Notes under the pieces: model-generated
The model's input: the letters and a program-made list of their open reading frames with translations, nothing else
The model's database searches: none
Told to the model about the DNA's origin: nothing
Translations under genes and position numbers: made by a program
In this document: positions 36,043-51,900 of the stretch, in pieces
How positions within the stretch are numbered: the stretch's first letter is position 1
Layout of the letters: every line of letters starts with the position of its first letter
Assembly: GCA_025331125.1 (NCBI GenBank)
Contig: JAOALB010000164.1
Coordinates: forward strand, 50,757 to 114,756
Origin: Mycogone perniciosa
Taxonomy: Eukaryota; Ascomycota; Sordariomycetes; Hypocreales; Hypocreaceae
DNA length: 64,000 nt
Reading direction: 5' to 3'

Positions 36043-39000
36043 GTTATAAGCCTAGGTAATAACTTTAATTAAGTTATTAAAAACTTCCGCTTAATATTAT
36101 CTTTTCCTTTATACTTTTTTTATTTTTACTTTTATATTATAGAATCTATTTTTTCTAATAAATAATATAAAAGATTTATCTTTTATAAAGTTTAAATTAT
36201 TAAAGCAGTAAATTAAATAAATAACTGTTTTTATAAACTAGATAATTACTATTAAAGTATATAAGAGGATTAATTTAAATTTCTTTAAAAAGTTAAATAA
36301 CGATTTCCTTACTGTTTTAACGCTTACCTTTATTTAAGTAAAAGTAAAGGCAATAGCTAAATGTAAAGATAAAGCTAATATTAGCGAAACTATAGCCTAT
36401 TATAATAATCTACTTTAAAAGCATTAAAACGCTATAAATGTAAATAGAAAGAAAAGGAAAATTAAAATTATAATATATAAGTAAATTTAAAAAACTATTA
36501 ACTATAACCTTTATAGCTTAACTTTAATTAACTTAAAAGCAGTATATTTACAGTTAACTGCTATAAAAGTAAATAAAGATAATAATAAGAATAAAGATAA
36601 TAATAAGAATAAAGATAATAATAATAATAAAGATAATACATAAACTTAATTTATCATTTATTAAATTATTAAAAAGCTAAAATTATACTTTTTTCTATAT
36701 AAAGAAATAAGTAAAAAGAAAGATATTTCTTTTATTAATAAAGTCTATATAAAGTAATATATAAAAGTATAAAGCTGGAAATAGGATATATAAATTAATT
36801 ATATGTCTATATATATATTATTTAATATTAGCTTTTTAAAACTATAAAAATAATTTTAAAAATAATATTTTTAAAAGCTATTAAAGGTTATTATACGTTA
36901 AGCTTTATTATATATTATTTATATTATATAAATATATTAATTAAAAGCAGTAAGTTAAAAAAGATGTTTACTTTTAATTAGTTTAACTATTTGTTTTTAA
37001 ATAATATAAACAATATAATATTTAGCGCTTAATAATTATATGTAATATTTAATAGCTTTTTTTTAAGTAATATAATATTAAACTATAATTTATACTTTAA
37101 TATACCTACGAGTAAGAATTATGTATATAATTGTAAAAAGTATATTTAAATAATATTAAAATATAATGAAGTTTAAGCTATGCTTATAAAAAGCTAAATA
37201 TACTGGTAAAATATAAACTCTTTTTTAAGTAAATAAATATAATTTATATACGCCTTTAAAAAGATCAATAAACTACTTTATATAAAAATCTTTTTAAAAG
37301 GGTATAGATTTATTTTTATTAATTAAAAGAGGAAAAGGCCTATACCTTTAAGCAGCTTTAACTTCTTTAAACTTATTTAATTAAAAGGAAAGGAATCCTG
37401 CTATATATATAATAAGTGTTTTAATATATATAAAGGTAAAGGATCTACTTTATTAAACTTATAAATATTGCTATAATAAAAGGATTTTATATTAATATTA
37501 TATTAGCTTTAAAGCTTTATAAAGTAAAAGTTTAGTTTATAGGATATACTAATATACTTTATAGTAATATAATTAATTTAATTATTATAATAGCTATAAT
37601 AAAGTATAGGTTATTTTATATAAACTATTTAATAATAAAAATAACTGGCTTTTAATGCTTAAAGATAAATATAGTATATAGTTATATATATACTTTTTAT
37701 TAAATAAAAAGTATAATATTATTTTTAATACTCTTTTTAACTTTATAAATATAGTTACAACGTAATATAATATCTGTATATACTATATTAAATAAAATAA
37801 TAAAAAGGCTATAATAGTAATTAAAAGTTTAATATATTATTAACTTTAAATAAATAGAAAAGGAATAATTTTAAAGCTTTTACGCTCTTATATTTATAAG
37901 TTATATAATATATTCAAATATATAGGCTAGGAAATTATAAGTTAATTGATTGAAATACTTAATTATATTAGTCTTTTAAATAATTTATAGCCTAAAAGCA
38001 TTAAAGCAGTAGTGTATTTTATTAATATAAGCTTATTATATATACTTAAAATAATATTATTAATTAATAAATTAAAGTAATAGTTCTGCAATGTTATGCC
38101 CCTTCCTATAAAAGGGCTCTTTATAAGCTTATAGCTAGATTAAAATAGGATTTATACTTATAGCCGCTATATTTATATATTAAATAAAAACTATAAAACT
38201 AATTAAAATAAAAGAGAATTTAAACTTAAACTTAAAGGCTTAATTAAATACTTTATTAAATATACTATAAATAATATATAGTATATTTAATTACTTTATT
38301 TAGTAAAAGTAATCATTATAAAAAATATATAATTTAATAAAAATACCTTTCTTAATAAAAGTAATTATTATAAAGAATATATAATTTAATAAAAATACCT
38401 TTTTTAATAGTAAAAAAGAGATTGTAAATAAGTTTATTATAATTTGATTAAATAAGTTATTTAAAATAGTTAAAAAAGTAAGATTTAAGTTTATACTCTT
38501 TTTAATATATATTTCTATAGTAAAGAATACTTTTTTAAATAATAAAAAAGTAAAAGGTTTACCTTTAAAAGTAAATAAACTTCAAAGTATTACTATTAAT
38601 TTAATAATTATTTAAATTAAACTATTAATATATTTAAAAAGAAAGCTTTCAAGTTTTAAATATTAAAAGCTACTTTTAAAAGGTTGATCCTTATAAGTAA
38701 AATTCATATATTTATAGGTAAAGAAAACAGTATTTTTCAAAGTATATAAAAGCTTTGTAAAAGAATCTTGAAAGTAAAAGAATAGTTTTTAATATTAAAA
38801 GTATAATAATTAATATAAAGTAATTATCTATAAAGGTTAAAGGTAGATTAATATAATAAAGATTCATTTATTTTTATAATAAAAAAGTAGATTTTAAAGG
38901 AAAAGTTAATTAAAAATCTTCTTAATAATAAAGTAATAGTTAATATTATAAAAGCTTAAAACCTTAAAAGAAATAACTTAAAAGAAAGGTAAATAAATAT

Positions 39001-39799
39001 TTTTTAATATATAAAACTAAATTATATACTATAAGTATTACTTTTAAAAATAATAAATTTAAAATATATTTAATAATTATAAAGCTTTTTAATTTAATAT
39101 TATATTAACTACTCTTTAACTAAGAAAAGCTAATAAATAGTAAATTAAAAAATATAATAATAGTATTTATTATTTCTACTATAATAATAAACTATAAAGC
39201 TTCCTTTTAAAAGAATATTATCTTTAATAAATTAATTATTTATTAAAAGGATTTAGTAAATCTATTAAAAGATTAAAAAAAGTTTATAAAGTATTCTTTT
39301 AAAAATAGATTTAAATAAACTATATATAATAAAATTAACTTTTTTTATATAAAAAAGACTTAATAAAAGATATTATATTTAAAAGTAAAATTAAAGTTAT
39401 TATTTATATATTAAACCTTTATATATAAATTTAATTAAAATAGAAATTTAAAATACTATAAAGTTTAACTTATAGTTTAAAAGGATTTTTAAAAGTGCTT
39501 TATAATAAAGAATACATATATAGTTACTTTAATAGTATATTTATTTTATATATTTATTACTTTTATAGTGGAATTTAATTTTAAATTCAAATAATATAAT
39601 ATTAAAAATACCTTTCTTAATACTTTAAAAAACAAAAACTTAAGATTAATTATATATAAACTATTTAAAGGTTTTAAATAGTAAAATATATATATTTAAA
39701 GCTTATTGAAGCTTTATATAAACTAAAAGATCTATTAAAATTATAGCTTAATAAAGTATTTTTAACTTGAAAATAATAAAGGTTAATTTTAAATTTTAA

Positions 39800-40000
39800 A
39801 AAGCTTTATGTTTTTTATTATAGAGCTTAAAAAACTTTTATTATATTTTATATAAATAATATTTTAATAATTTATTCCTATAATAATAAAGCTTTTTATA
39901 GAAAACTATAAAATACTTTTAAAGTAAACTATAAGCTTTATAGTAAAAGAAATATATAATAGTTTTTAAATATTAAAGTTATTTAAAATTATAAATAATA
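39800..40000 (+). pseudogene. Copia reverse transcriptase remnant (copy 2)
   Basis: Contains the FYINNILI motif (mutated YVDDILI) and matches the reverse complement of copy 1 at 31074-31097. Located 2.5 kb before the 3' LTR, as in copy 1. Confidence 0.6.
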
Positions 40001-42100
40001 TAAAATATACTTTATTTATAAACTTTGTTTTGAAAACATTATAAGATAATTCAAATTTAATAATAAAATATAACTTTTTATAATTTAAATATTAATTATG
40101 AAGTTTAAAAGAGTTATAATATAAATTATAAAGACAACAATTAAAATATATTAAAGAAAAGTAAATTTTATATTTTATATAACTATTATAATAAAGCTGA
40201 ATATAATATATAGGGCGTAAACTTTATTATAGCTTTTAATTAACTTTAATATAAAGTAGTTTAAGGTTATTAATTAATTAATCTATTACTTATATGTAAT
40301 ACTTGTCTATATTTTAATATAAAAGGTAAAGTAGTATATAAGTTTTAATTACTTTAACACTTTTTCTATTAATGATATAAATATTTAAAAATTATCTTAA
40401 AAGTATTTGATTATATTCTTTCAAACTTTATTTTATAAAATATTATATATTTAAATACTATTAATATATTTAAAATTAAAGTTAAACTATTTACCTTTAT
40501 TTAAATAGTAAAAAAGGCAATAAACTTATATTGCCTTTTTTTTAAAATAAAATTCAACTTTAATATTAATTAAAATATTAAGTATAATAATTAATTAAGT
40601 ATATATTTTATAATTAAAAAGAGTATATAAATCAATATTCATTTATATTCACCTTATATATACACTATATAGCTTTAATGGGAATATTGAAAAAACAATA
40701 TTTTTAGTCTTTTATTCTTTTATTAATTTTATATTTATTAATATACTGATTAAAGCCTTTTTCTAAAACTACTTAAAATACTTTAAAATGCTATTCAACT
40801 TAGTAAATATATAATTATTAAAATAAAATATATAGAATTATAAAAACCTATTAGTTTTAGCTTAAAGGCTATTTACTATAAAAAGTATACTTTATTATTA
40901 TATTAATTAATCATTTAAAGCTTTTTACCTTTTATATATTTATATATAAAAGGTATTATCATTATAGCTATTTAAAGCAGCTGCTATTTTAATATAAATT
41001 ATATCTTTTTTTTCAATAAATTAAATTAAACGTATAATACCTTTTTATATTATATTACTATTTAATTATATAAGTTTATAAATATATAAAGAAAGAATAA
41101 TATATTTATTTAATTATTATCTTTATTTATAATTTAAAGGAGCTAATATATAATTAATATGCATATTAAATAATTATAAAGTATATAATTAATTAAAGTA
41201 ATATAATAAAAATAAGGAGAAAATATATTAAAAAGTATATTAATAGTTAGTATTAAAATAAATAATATATTATTAAAAGTAGGCAATAATAATATATTAA
41301 AAGAAACCTCTTTTATTAATAATTATTTACTTTAAATAACCTTAATAAAAAAGGGATAATAGTAGAGTAGTAAAAGTAGTATTAAAACTAAAAGTCAAAA
41401 TAAAAATTACTATAAAAGTAATTATAATAAAAGTAGTAATTAAAATAGCAGTAGTAGTAATAAAGGTAAAAGCTAAAGTAAAAGTAAAAGTAGTAATAAA
41501 AGCTGCAGGAATAAGAAAAAGAGTTAATAAAAATACTTTAGCGCGCAGTTTAGTAAAAGCTTCTTTATAATTCCTAATAAACTTTAACTTTAAATAAAAA
41601 AAAGGCTAAATAGCTAGATTAGCTAGCGTAAGTATAAGAACAGTAATAGAAGCTAAATTAGCTAATATAGGTATAAAAGCAGCAATAAAAGCTAAACTAA
41701 CTAGCGTAAGTATAAAAGTAGGAGTAAGAGCTAAAGTAGGAGCCAGTATAAAAGCAGCAGTAGGTATAGCCGCTTAAAGACAATTAATATTATAATAAAC
41801 TACTTTCAAAAGGTAACTGCAATTATATTTAATTAAAAAGGTATTTTTATTTTATAATTTTATTATTAACTAATAAAGGTATCCTATTAAAAGAATATAT
41901 TAAAAGTATAATATTTATAAAAGCTATATTAATACTGTTAATATTGTTAATACTATTATTATTAATACTATTATTATTAATAATAATAATAATATTAATA
42001 ATAAAAGAAAAAAGAATAAAGCTAAAAGGTAATTAATATATTTATTTTAATTATTTAAAATTAATTTACCTATTTAAAAAGCTTTATTAACTAAAGGGTA

Positions 42101-42375
42101 TATTAGGTTAAATAAACTAAAGACCTACTATTTATTAGCGTTTATTAGCGCTAAAAAGCTTTTATTTACTTATATAAGAAATATAAGCTAATATATATAT
42201 ATTGCATTAGCGATATATTAAACTATATAGGCGCTTATAATATATATATTTTACCTTTTCCTTTATATTAGCTATATATATATATAGTAAGGATATTATA
42301 GTATATTGCTTAATAAAATCAAGCTTTATTCCTATTCTCTTAATACTTTATATAGTAATACTGCGCTTTATTATA
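42101..42375 (+). repeat. 3' LTR of copia copy 2
   Basis: Starts TATTAGGTTAAATAAAC (mutated TGTYGGGTTAGG) and ends CTGCGCTTTATTATA, compatible with the family terminus by transitions at all but one base. Confidence 0.82.
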
Positions 42376-42585
42376 ACCATAACTAAAAATAAGTCTATTA
42401 TATTAAGATTGTTAAATATTATAAAATTAGTGTTATATTTTAAGAATAACCTAGAAATATCTTAAATAGAATATTATAGTAAAGAATTAACTATTAAAAA
42501 TTTATAAAACTATAATATTTATTATTAAAAGTAAAAGAAAGTTTATAGTTATAAGTTAAATATTAAAAAAAAGAATTTAGTATTT
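42376..42585. other. Short AT-rich segment between copia copy 2 and element C
   Basis: About 210 bp. It does not continue the gypsy A copy 3 sequence expected after the copia insertion. A weak resemblance to another gypsy A segment is not convincing. Nothing else recognised. Confidence 0.4.
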
Positions 42586-42989
42586 TGTTAAGGGTAACTA
42601 ATATACCTAATACATTTATACTCCTTTTTACTAGCTTACTAAAAAAAGGTTAATTGTTTATTTAAGCAATTATTAGATTCGGAAAGTATTAAAGTATAAA
42701 GATAGAATAGATAGACCTGGTTTAATAATAAAATAACCTGCGTTTTCCTTTAATATATTACTTTATTTATAATTTTATAGCTGTTAAGGTATAAAGACGT
42801 AACTGTTAGTTGCCTTTAGCTGCAGATATTATAATTAAATGATTTGTAGTATCTTTTAATCCTTATACTATTTAACTGCAGCTTTATAACTCTATGAAAA
42901 GCGCGGTTCCTGCGCTTTATTTAGGTTATTATTAGTGTATATATATATATATATATATATATTTAAAGTATTAATTCCCCCGCAATAAA
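42586..42989. repeat. Left LTR of element C
   Basis: About 400 bp, matching 53313-53713 along its whole length. Contains a (TA)n run near 42935-42961 and an AAAGCGCG/TGCGCTTT hairpin with one RIP-type mismatch. The inner boundary is uncertain by about 10 bp. Confidence 0.8.
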
Positions 42990-45900
42990 ACTAGTAATTA
43001 AAATAAAGGGAAATCTTAAGGATTATATCCTAGGAAGTAATTATTACAGGCACTTTATACTGCTATTAAAACCTACTTTTATTTAAACTATTAATAGAAT
43101 TATAGGCTACCTTTAATAAATTTCAAGCTAAATATAAAATCATTAACTAAAAGAAATAGCCTAAAACCCCTTTTATATAGCTAATTAATATAAATTAGTA
43201 TAATATTTTACTTTAAAAGTATAGGTTATTTAATTGCAATTTTTAAAATATAGGAATTAAGATTAGTTAACTTAAATATAATATGCTAAAATATAATAAA
43301 TAGCTAAAATTTAAAAAATCTATTAGTATATAATATATATAAATAAAAGGCTAAAAGGCTAAAGGAAATTATTAAAAGATGTATTAATATAGTAAAAGTA
43401 AATATATAAATTAAATAATTAACTTTATATAATATATTCCCCTTTAAACTAGCAATATACTATTATAACTTTTATTTTGCTTATAGCTTAATAAATCGGC
43501 TAATAAAATAATGATAGGGAATTAAAAAGAAATAAATTAATTATTTAATCTTTTAACATAAAGATATTATTTTAATTTTATTAATATTTCTGGCTAGACT
43601 TTTTTTAACTTTTAATAAAAATATTATTTCTACCTTTTTTATAATCTTTAATATATAGATTACCTTTATTTATATTAAAGCTATTTAAAGGAGATTTAAA
43701 AAAAGTAATAATTTTATACTATAAAGTAACTATTAATAAAGGAAATTATTTTTAAAAGAATAGTTAATTTTATTTTTTAAATAAATAAATAAAACCTTTT
43801 TTTATTTTAAAAGATTTTTTAATTTAAAGAAATATTTATTATAGCCTTTTTACTAAAAGAATATATCTTTTCTTTATTTAAAAAAAGAATATACCTTTAA
43901 AGGCTAACTATTTAAATTAAATAACCTTAATTAAAAAGAGAACAGGTATTTAATTATTAAAGGACTATTTAATTAAAACTATAATAATTTATCTTAACTT
44001 TAAATAAAGGAATTAAAAGTAAATAAATAACTTTTAAATAGTAAAATCCTAGACTTAACCTTTTCGTTAAACCTTTAATTAAAGGAATTATTTAGTTATA
44101 TATTTAGCTTAATATTAATACCTTTTAAAGCTGCTATAATAAAGGCTAAACAAAAATTAAGTATTTGAATAAAAAATAAAGAAAATACCTGTTTAAAGGT
44201 TCTTTTTTTTATTTAAGCTTTTAAAAATATTTAAAAGATGAAATTACCTATAAAGATTAATTTTATGAATAAGGTTAATAGTAAAAATATATTTTAGTTT
44301 TTATAGAACTATAAGTAAAAGATAAAAGATAAAGGAATTTTAATAAAAGATTAAAAGAGGTATTTAAAACTATTTATAAAATTAAAAGAATAGAAAATAG
44401 TTTAAATCTTTATTAAAAAAAGTATTAATTAAAATAAAGTTAAAAAGGAGTTTATATAGTATTATAAGAAATATAATAAGAAATAATTAAAGTTATATAT
44501 TATATAGCTTTGAAATCTTTATTACTATAAGTTTATTAAAATATAGTTTATAATAGATTAATTACTTTAATATTAATACTTTTATTAAAAGTTTAATAAA
44601 AGAAATTAAAAGGCAGTAATATTATATTTCTATAATATTGCTAAAATAATATTATTAAAACTGCTTTAATTAATAATAGCCTTTAAAGAAATTAAAGAGA
44701 TTAATTATTATAAAGAATTAATTTAAATTAAGGTCTAGATATTCCTTTATAATAAAATGTTTATAGAATTTAATATTTGAAAAGTTTATTCTTGAAAATT
44801 AATAAAGATATATTTTAAAATTATAGTTATATTTAATTTATTTAAATTGAAATTAAAGTTTATTATTAAAAGATAAAACAAATAGTAGTTTAAATATATA
44901 GAATTAGCTATAATTCTATAGCTTAAAGATTAAATAAATACTTTATTTAAAGAAATTAATAAATTAATAGTTTAACTCTTTTACTAAAAGGGAAAGGCAA
45001 TTAATTTAAAAGGAAAAGAATATTATTATATTATTACTAATAGTAATGAATTTAAATAAGATTCTTTTACTGTAATAATTAGTATTAATAATATTAATAT
45101 AATGAGTCTTTTAAATAATAATATATAAAATACTTTTTGTTATTATTACTTAAAGGCAATTATTAATATAAAATATTATTAGTATTATATAAATAAAAGC
45201 TATTTTCTTTAAAGTTATATTGAATTAACCTATAATAAAGCTTATAGGTTTATAATATATAATTTAATAGTGAAAACAGCTTAAATAAACCTATAGAAAA
45301 CCTTAATTTTAATTTAATTGATTATATTAATTATAATTATTAAAGTTTATATATAAAAGATACTAGTATTTTAAGTAAAATCTTTTAAACTTAAAAATAA
45401 AGTTTGGTTAAGTTTAATACTTATACAAAAGAAAATTTAAATTTTTTAATTAAAAAGTAAACCTTTATAAAATAAAACTCTTTAATATAGTTTATAAAAA
45501 GGTAAGGTATAAAAAGATATTTTAAATTAAAGCGCTATAAAGGTTAAATATAATCTTTATAAAAGGATTAATAATAAATATTATGTACTTTATAAATAGA
45601 TATTAAATTATTATTAGTAGATAAAAGAATAAAAGAATAAAAGAGAGTAAAAGAGTTTCTATGAATTTAATTAAAATAGATTCTTTAAAAGAACCTTTAA
45701 ATAAATATAATTAAATTAGTTTAATTAAGGAATTATTTAATTAAACTCTTTTTATTAACGCTTTAATTAATAAACGATGAAAGTATATTTACATAATTAA
45801 TAAAGTAGATAAGTATACTAAAAAGGAATTATTACTGCTTTAATTAAAGCAGTTAATTAAAAAAAGTAACAGTATTTAATTTTATATTTATAACGTTAAA

Positions 45901-48900
45901 GACTATACTATTTAAACCGCAATATAACAAAGGAAATAAAATTAAAAAGGCTAAGAATAAAAAGGAAATATTAAACGTAGAATATATTAAAATATTAATT
46001 TAAGCAGTGATTGAAATAATATAATTAAATTTAAAACTAGCACTTTTCTAAATATTATTTGAAAACCTATAAATACTTTAAAAGCTAATTTAATTATAAA
46101 ATTATAAATGATTGCTAAAATATAGTTTATAGGAAAATCAATTTAATTATCTTTAAGTTTATTTTATATTAAATAATATTTAGATTCTTAGGTTAATTAT
46201 AAAAGCTATTTATTAAAAATATAAAATAAAAGCGTTATATAATTTAAAGTTAAAATAAATATTAACTTTATATTTAAATATAAAGTTGATAAAATAAAAC
46301 AAAATCTAAAAACCTTTTAAGTTTATTTTTAAAGATAAGGTTTTATATTAACTGTTAAAATAAATTAAAGAGTGTTTAATTTAGCTGGTATTAGCTAATA
46401 ATCTAAAAGATTAAATAAAAGCAATAAAGAAAATAGTAAAAGAGTTTAAAGAAATAAAAGATTAAAGGAAAAGACTTTAAAAGAGAGTCTAAAAATACAA
46501 ATAGGTTGAAATTAATATTATATATAAAGAAAAAGGTATAAAAATCTATTTAGTAATAGTATACTATTTAATAGTTTTATTTTTATTGAAAGTTTTTATT
46601 AAAAGTAAAAGAAATAAAATAAAGTAAAAGATAATTTAAACTTTAATACTGCTTTTATTAATTATATTACTGTAAAGGTTATATTAATTAAAGTTAAATT
46701 AAGACTTATATTGAATCAATGAATTCTAATTTTAAAAATAGTAAAAGGGAAACTAATAATATAAAAAACTATAATTTCAATATAAACTTTAAAAAATAAA
46801 GAAATAGTACTTTTTTAAAGCTTTATAAAATATAGAAAGCTAGAGTTTAGAATTGCTTTATTATAGATTATTTATATAGTAAAATAGAATACTTAGTAAA
46901 GCAGTAGTATTTTAATTTTTAAAGGGATAGAGAAAAAGGTAGTTAATTTATTATAAATCTATATTAAAAAAGGCCTTTTAAAAAGGGCTACAAACTATAT
47001 AAAGACTTATTTCTTTTAATATAAAAAAGAGATAATAGCCTTTACTTTGTTAGTTTTATTATATAAATAAATAAAATAATGATTAAACATACTTTTATTC
47101 TTTTAAGCCATAATTAATTTAATAAAGATTTTATAGGCTATATAATATGATTATTACTAGACCTTTTTTTAAGGTATAATTAAATCTTTTTTAATAAAAA
47201 AAGTTAAAATATAACTATATTTATAAGCTTTATTAGCCTTTTAGAGTATAATAGTTTTTTAATAAATATTATAAATTTAATAATATAATTTTAATATATC
47301 ATTTTATAAATATTCTTTTATTTTATATTTATAATTCATTAATTATTTTTGAATAATATTATAGTATAGAGATTAAAATCTATATATAATAATAAAAAGT
47401 ATTACTTAAAGTTTAATCCTATATTTTAAAGTACTTTTAAAATTTAAATAAAACTTTGATTAATATTAAACTATTAAAATATATTATTTTAATAGTAAAA
47501 TCAATTCTTTATTAAAGATTAATTAAATTAAGAGGATACTTATATAATATAAAGGGATAATAACTAGCAATCAGGAAAATCATTAAGATTAAAGAATAAA
47601 AGAACTATAAAACTATTAATAAAGTTTAATTTTTCTTGAATTGAATTAATTATTATAAATACTAAATTAAATACTTTGTTTAAATAATAAAGCTTTTAAT
47701 TAATTTATTGAAGGAAAATATTTTTTAAAAATAAATTAAAGAGTGATACTAAATTATAAATAGGTTTAAAGAATTTATTACCTTTACTTTAATATTAATA
47801 ATGTTAAGTGAAAATAAAGGATATAAAAAGGTAATTTAAATAGTTAATATAAATATGATAAATTAAAAGGCAGTTTTAATATAAATTATAAAAGGGAAAA
47901 AGAATATAATTTAATAAATTAACTATATTTTTTTAACTTTATACTTAAATATATTTCAAAGAAAAAGAATATTATATTACATACTTTATCCTGTAAATTA
48001 ATAACTAGTATAAATAAACTTGAACTTAAAAGGGAAAAGGATTTAAAAGGTTTTCTAAATATGTATTTAAATATAGTGTTATTTATATTATTAAAAGAAA
48101 GGTATAGTAAAGGATTTTAATACATTATATAATACTTTTCAATAATATAAAGACGATTTAATCTTTTAACTATAAACCTTTAATAATTAAAGAATAAAGT
48201 AAAAGGATTTTATGTAAAAGATAAAAGATTATAGGCTAGATTAATAAAATACTACTATTAGCTTATATTTATCTTTTATACTTTAATTATAAAGACAACA
48301 GCTATTTAATACTATTATATAGAAATAAATTACAAAAGGCAGGAAAGAATTTATTAATTTAAAAGAAAACATTTTAATAGCTATAAATATAAAATAATAT
48401 ATATAAAGCTATTATAATATATGTTTAATATTAAAGCTTTAATTTATATTGGCTTAAAAAAACCAGCTATATTAGTAAAACAAATTAACTTCATAAAAAA
48501 AGTTTATTTTAATACTTAACATATTTTAAATAATGATAAATTTATTTATTTATTTAAAAGAAAATATAACTTTTATAAATAGATAAAAGTAAAATTTATA
48601 TTAACTTTATTATTTATAGTACTAATAAAGTTTATTTTTCAATAAACTTATTAACTTAATATTGTAATTTAAGCTATAATAAATAAACAATTTAAAATAA
48701 AGAAAATACTTTTATAGGTATTAATTAATTTAAAGGTTAAGATTATTTAAATATTGAGATATAACCTAAAGGTTAATTTTTCTATAAAAGCCAATTGTTA
48801 AAGCTTAATATTAATATTAATACAAATGGCTAAATGCAATAAAAAGTAGTTTTAAAATTTAAATAAAGTAATTATAGTTAATAAATATACTATAAAAGGC

Positions 48901-51900
48901 TTAATAAAATATTCTGCATTTTATTTACTATTTAATAAAGAATTAATTTCCCTTTTAAAAGTAAAACTGCCTATTTAATAGTTAATTAATTAAATAAAGT
49001 TTATATAATAGAGAATTAATTAATAGTATATATTTATATATTAAAAAGGAAAAAGGAAAACATAAAAATAATTAAAATTAAGATAATAGTATTTTAATAA
49101 ATATTAATTAAAAAAATAAATATTAAAAATTAATACTTTTTATAGAAAATAATTAAACCTTTTTTTAAATAACTTTATTTTACTTTATAACACAAAATAT
49201 TAAAAAGACCTCTTTAAAGATATAAAGTTAAAGATATATCAATGAAATCCTTTTAAAATTAAATTTTAAGTAAAAGTAATAAAAGCTTATAGGCTAAAAA
49301 TATTAAATAAAGTTTTATTTAATAGAATCTATTTAAAAAGCATGTAAAAAAGTTTATAAAAAATAGATTTAATAAATATATAGCTAAAAGTAATAAAAAA
49401 GCCTTTATAAATAAAGATTTATTTAAAGGTAAAATAGTTAATAAAAGAGTAATTAAAATCGCTAATAATTAAAAGTTTAATAAACTTTTGAATGACTTTT
49501 TAACTACTAAACAAATATATAGCCTATAAAATTAAATAGTTTAATTGAAACTTAAAGTATATATTTATAAATTAAAAAAAGAGGAAATATATTAATTAAA
49601 ACATAATCTTTTACTATACTTTAAAGTAGTAATTTCTAAAATAAATCATATAAATTAAAATAATTACTTTTATATAAAGGATATATAAATAAAAGTAAAC
49701 AGTACTATTTTTAAAAATAATTATTAAATATTATTTTAATAAGGGAAACGATAACTATTAAATTAAAATGCACCCCTTTATTTATAAAAAGTATAATTTA
49801 ATTATATTATAAAGAAAAAGACTATAAGATTTTTAAATTTATTAATTATTTTATTTATATTAATTATTTACGTTTTAATAATAACCGTTAAAATAAATCT
49901 TTAAGTTTATTAAATTATTTAACCTTTTACTTTTTATTTTTAATAAATTAAAAAAGTCTTTTATAAAATAAAAGGCTATTAAAAGATTAAAATACTTAAA
50001 AACTATTAACTTAATAAAAGTAAATATTTAATATTTTTTAAAAAAATTAATAGCTATACTTTAATTGCTTTATTAAAGCTAATAGTTAAAAAGATATTAC
50101 TAAATATATAAAAAGGCTTTAAATTAAAGGTAATTTAAATATTACTTTTATTAAAAGTTCAAAATAAAGATATAGTTATAAAACGGGAATAGGATATATT
50201 TTCTTAACAGCTGTAATAATAATAAATTAAATATAAAAGTACCTTTAATACAAATAAAGATTATACTGCCTATAAAAGAATATAAATAAAGTTTTAATAT
50301 ACTTTATCCGCTTAAAAGATATATAAGAAAACTAGTTATAAATAGATAAAATCTTTATTAAAATATAGATTAATTTACGTATTTTCCCTTTAATAGTATA
50401 TATAATATTTCAAAGATAAAACTGAAAACCTTTAAGGGTATAGTATTAAAAGTATTGCTTAAAAGTATAATCTTTTATAAAAGATAATGAAAATAAAAAT
50501 AATAAAAATAAAAAGGAAAAGGCGACTTTTAAATTCATTAATAGGTTTAATTAATTAATATTCACACTATTAATAATTTAAATAATAAAATACTTTTAAA
50601 TTTAAAGAGAGTTAAAATAAAAATATTAATTGAATAATACCTATTTAATAACGCTTTATTTAAAATAAATAATTAAATAGAAGAATAACGCTAAATTTAA
50701 CCTTTTTAGAATAAGAAAATCTCTTTAAAAGTCTTTTTATTTATAATAAATATATTAATAAAGTTAGCTATATTAAATAACTAATAATAGCCTTTTTTTA
50801 ATAGGATTTCTTATAATTAAATAATAAAAAAGAAAAGAAAACACAAAAAAGGTAAATAAATTATAAAAAGTTACTTTAAAAAAGTAGTAATTTATATATA
50901 ATAAAGAAAATCAATTTATATACTAAACTATATACCTATACCTATAAAAAATACAAAGCAGCATTATATTTCTTTTTCTCCTTTATTTATTATTAACCTA
51001 TTTTATATTAATTTAAATATTACTTTTAACCTAACCTTTATTCGATAACTATTTCATTTTATTCAACCCCCCTCTCTCTTTATAATATTCTATTTAAAAA
51101 AAACCTATACTCTTTTACTTTATTTTTATAATTTATAAAGATTAAATTGAAAGCTTTACTTTTTTATTATATTAATTAAATATCCTTTAATTGCGCTAGC
51201 GATTTTTTAAGCTAAATAAATAAAGCTTTACTAATAGTTTATATATATGCTAGTATAGCTATTAATTAATATGAATTTACCTTTAACTTAATTAATATAT
51301 TAATAGCTACCTATCACTGCCTATTAATAAACTAATTATTTAAAGTACTTTGTATTATAATAAGCTCTTTTAAATATTAAATATTAAAAAACCTATATAC
51401 TTTTTTTATATTATTAATATCTATAATTTCTTATATAACCTTTCCTTTAAAAACTAAGCAGTAAACTTTAACTTAAATATAATATTTTATATAGTAGTAA
51501 AAGGATTATTAATAGTAAAAGTTACTTAAATAAAGATCTTAATACTTTAAAATACTTTTAAAGATATAGCTGCTTTTAATTAAATACTACTTTAAGCTTT
51601 TAAGATCTTTAATAAACTATAATACTTTTAAATCTTTATAAAAAAGGAAATCATTATAAACTTTATTTATTTTCTTTAATATTAATATATTTATATTTTT
51701 AATAAATATAAATACCTTTACTACTTTAACTTTAATAAATATAATTATAAATATTATATATAATAATTCTTTAAGATATAGGCCTATATACTTAAAAAAG
51801 CCAGATTCCTTTATTTATTTAACTTTTATATAATTTTATATATAAAATAACCTAAATCTAATAAATATCGTTATTTAAGCCTAATTTAAATTTAATAAAT

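Larger units (their letters stand above)
35770..42375 (+). mobile_element. Ty1/copia LTR retrotransposon, copy 2 (6.6 kb, RIP-mutated)
   Basis: LTRs at 35770-36042 and 42101-42375. The 5' LTR begins TGTTGGGTTAGGTAGGC and is followed by GTTATAAGCCTAGG as in the other copies. RT core at about 39847-39870 reads FYINNILI in the plus direction. A purine tract (AACTAAAGGGTA) precedes the 3' LTR. No clear target duplication was found (left ATAAT, right ACCAT), and the sequence to the right does not continue gypsy A copy 3. About 600 bp shorter than copy 1. Confidence 0.87.

Noticed and set aside
42430..42510. Possible further gypsy A copy to the right of copia copy 2
   Set aside because: Only a short AACCTAGAAA-type match in AT-rich DNA, not collinear with the adjoining copy 3; could be chance.
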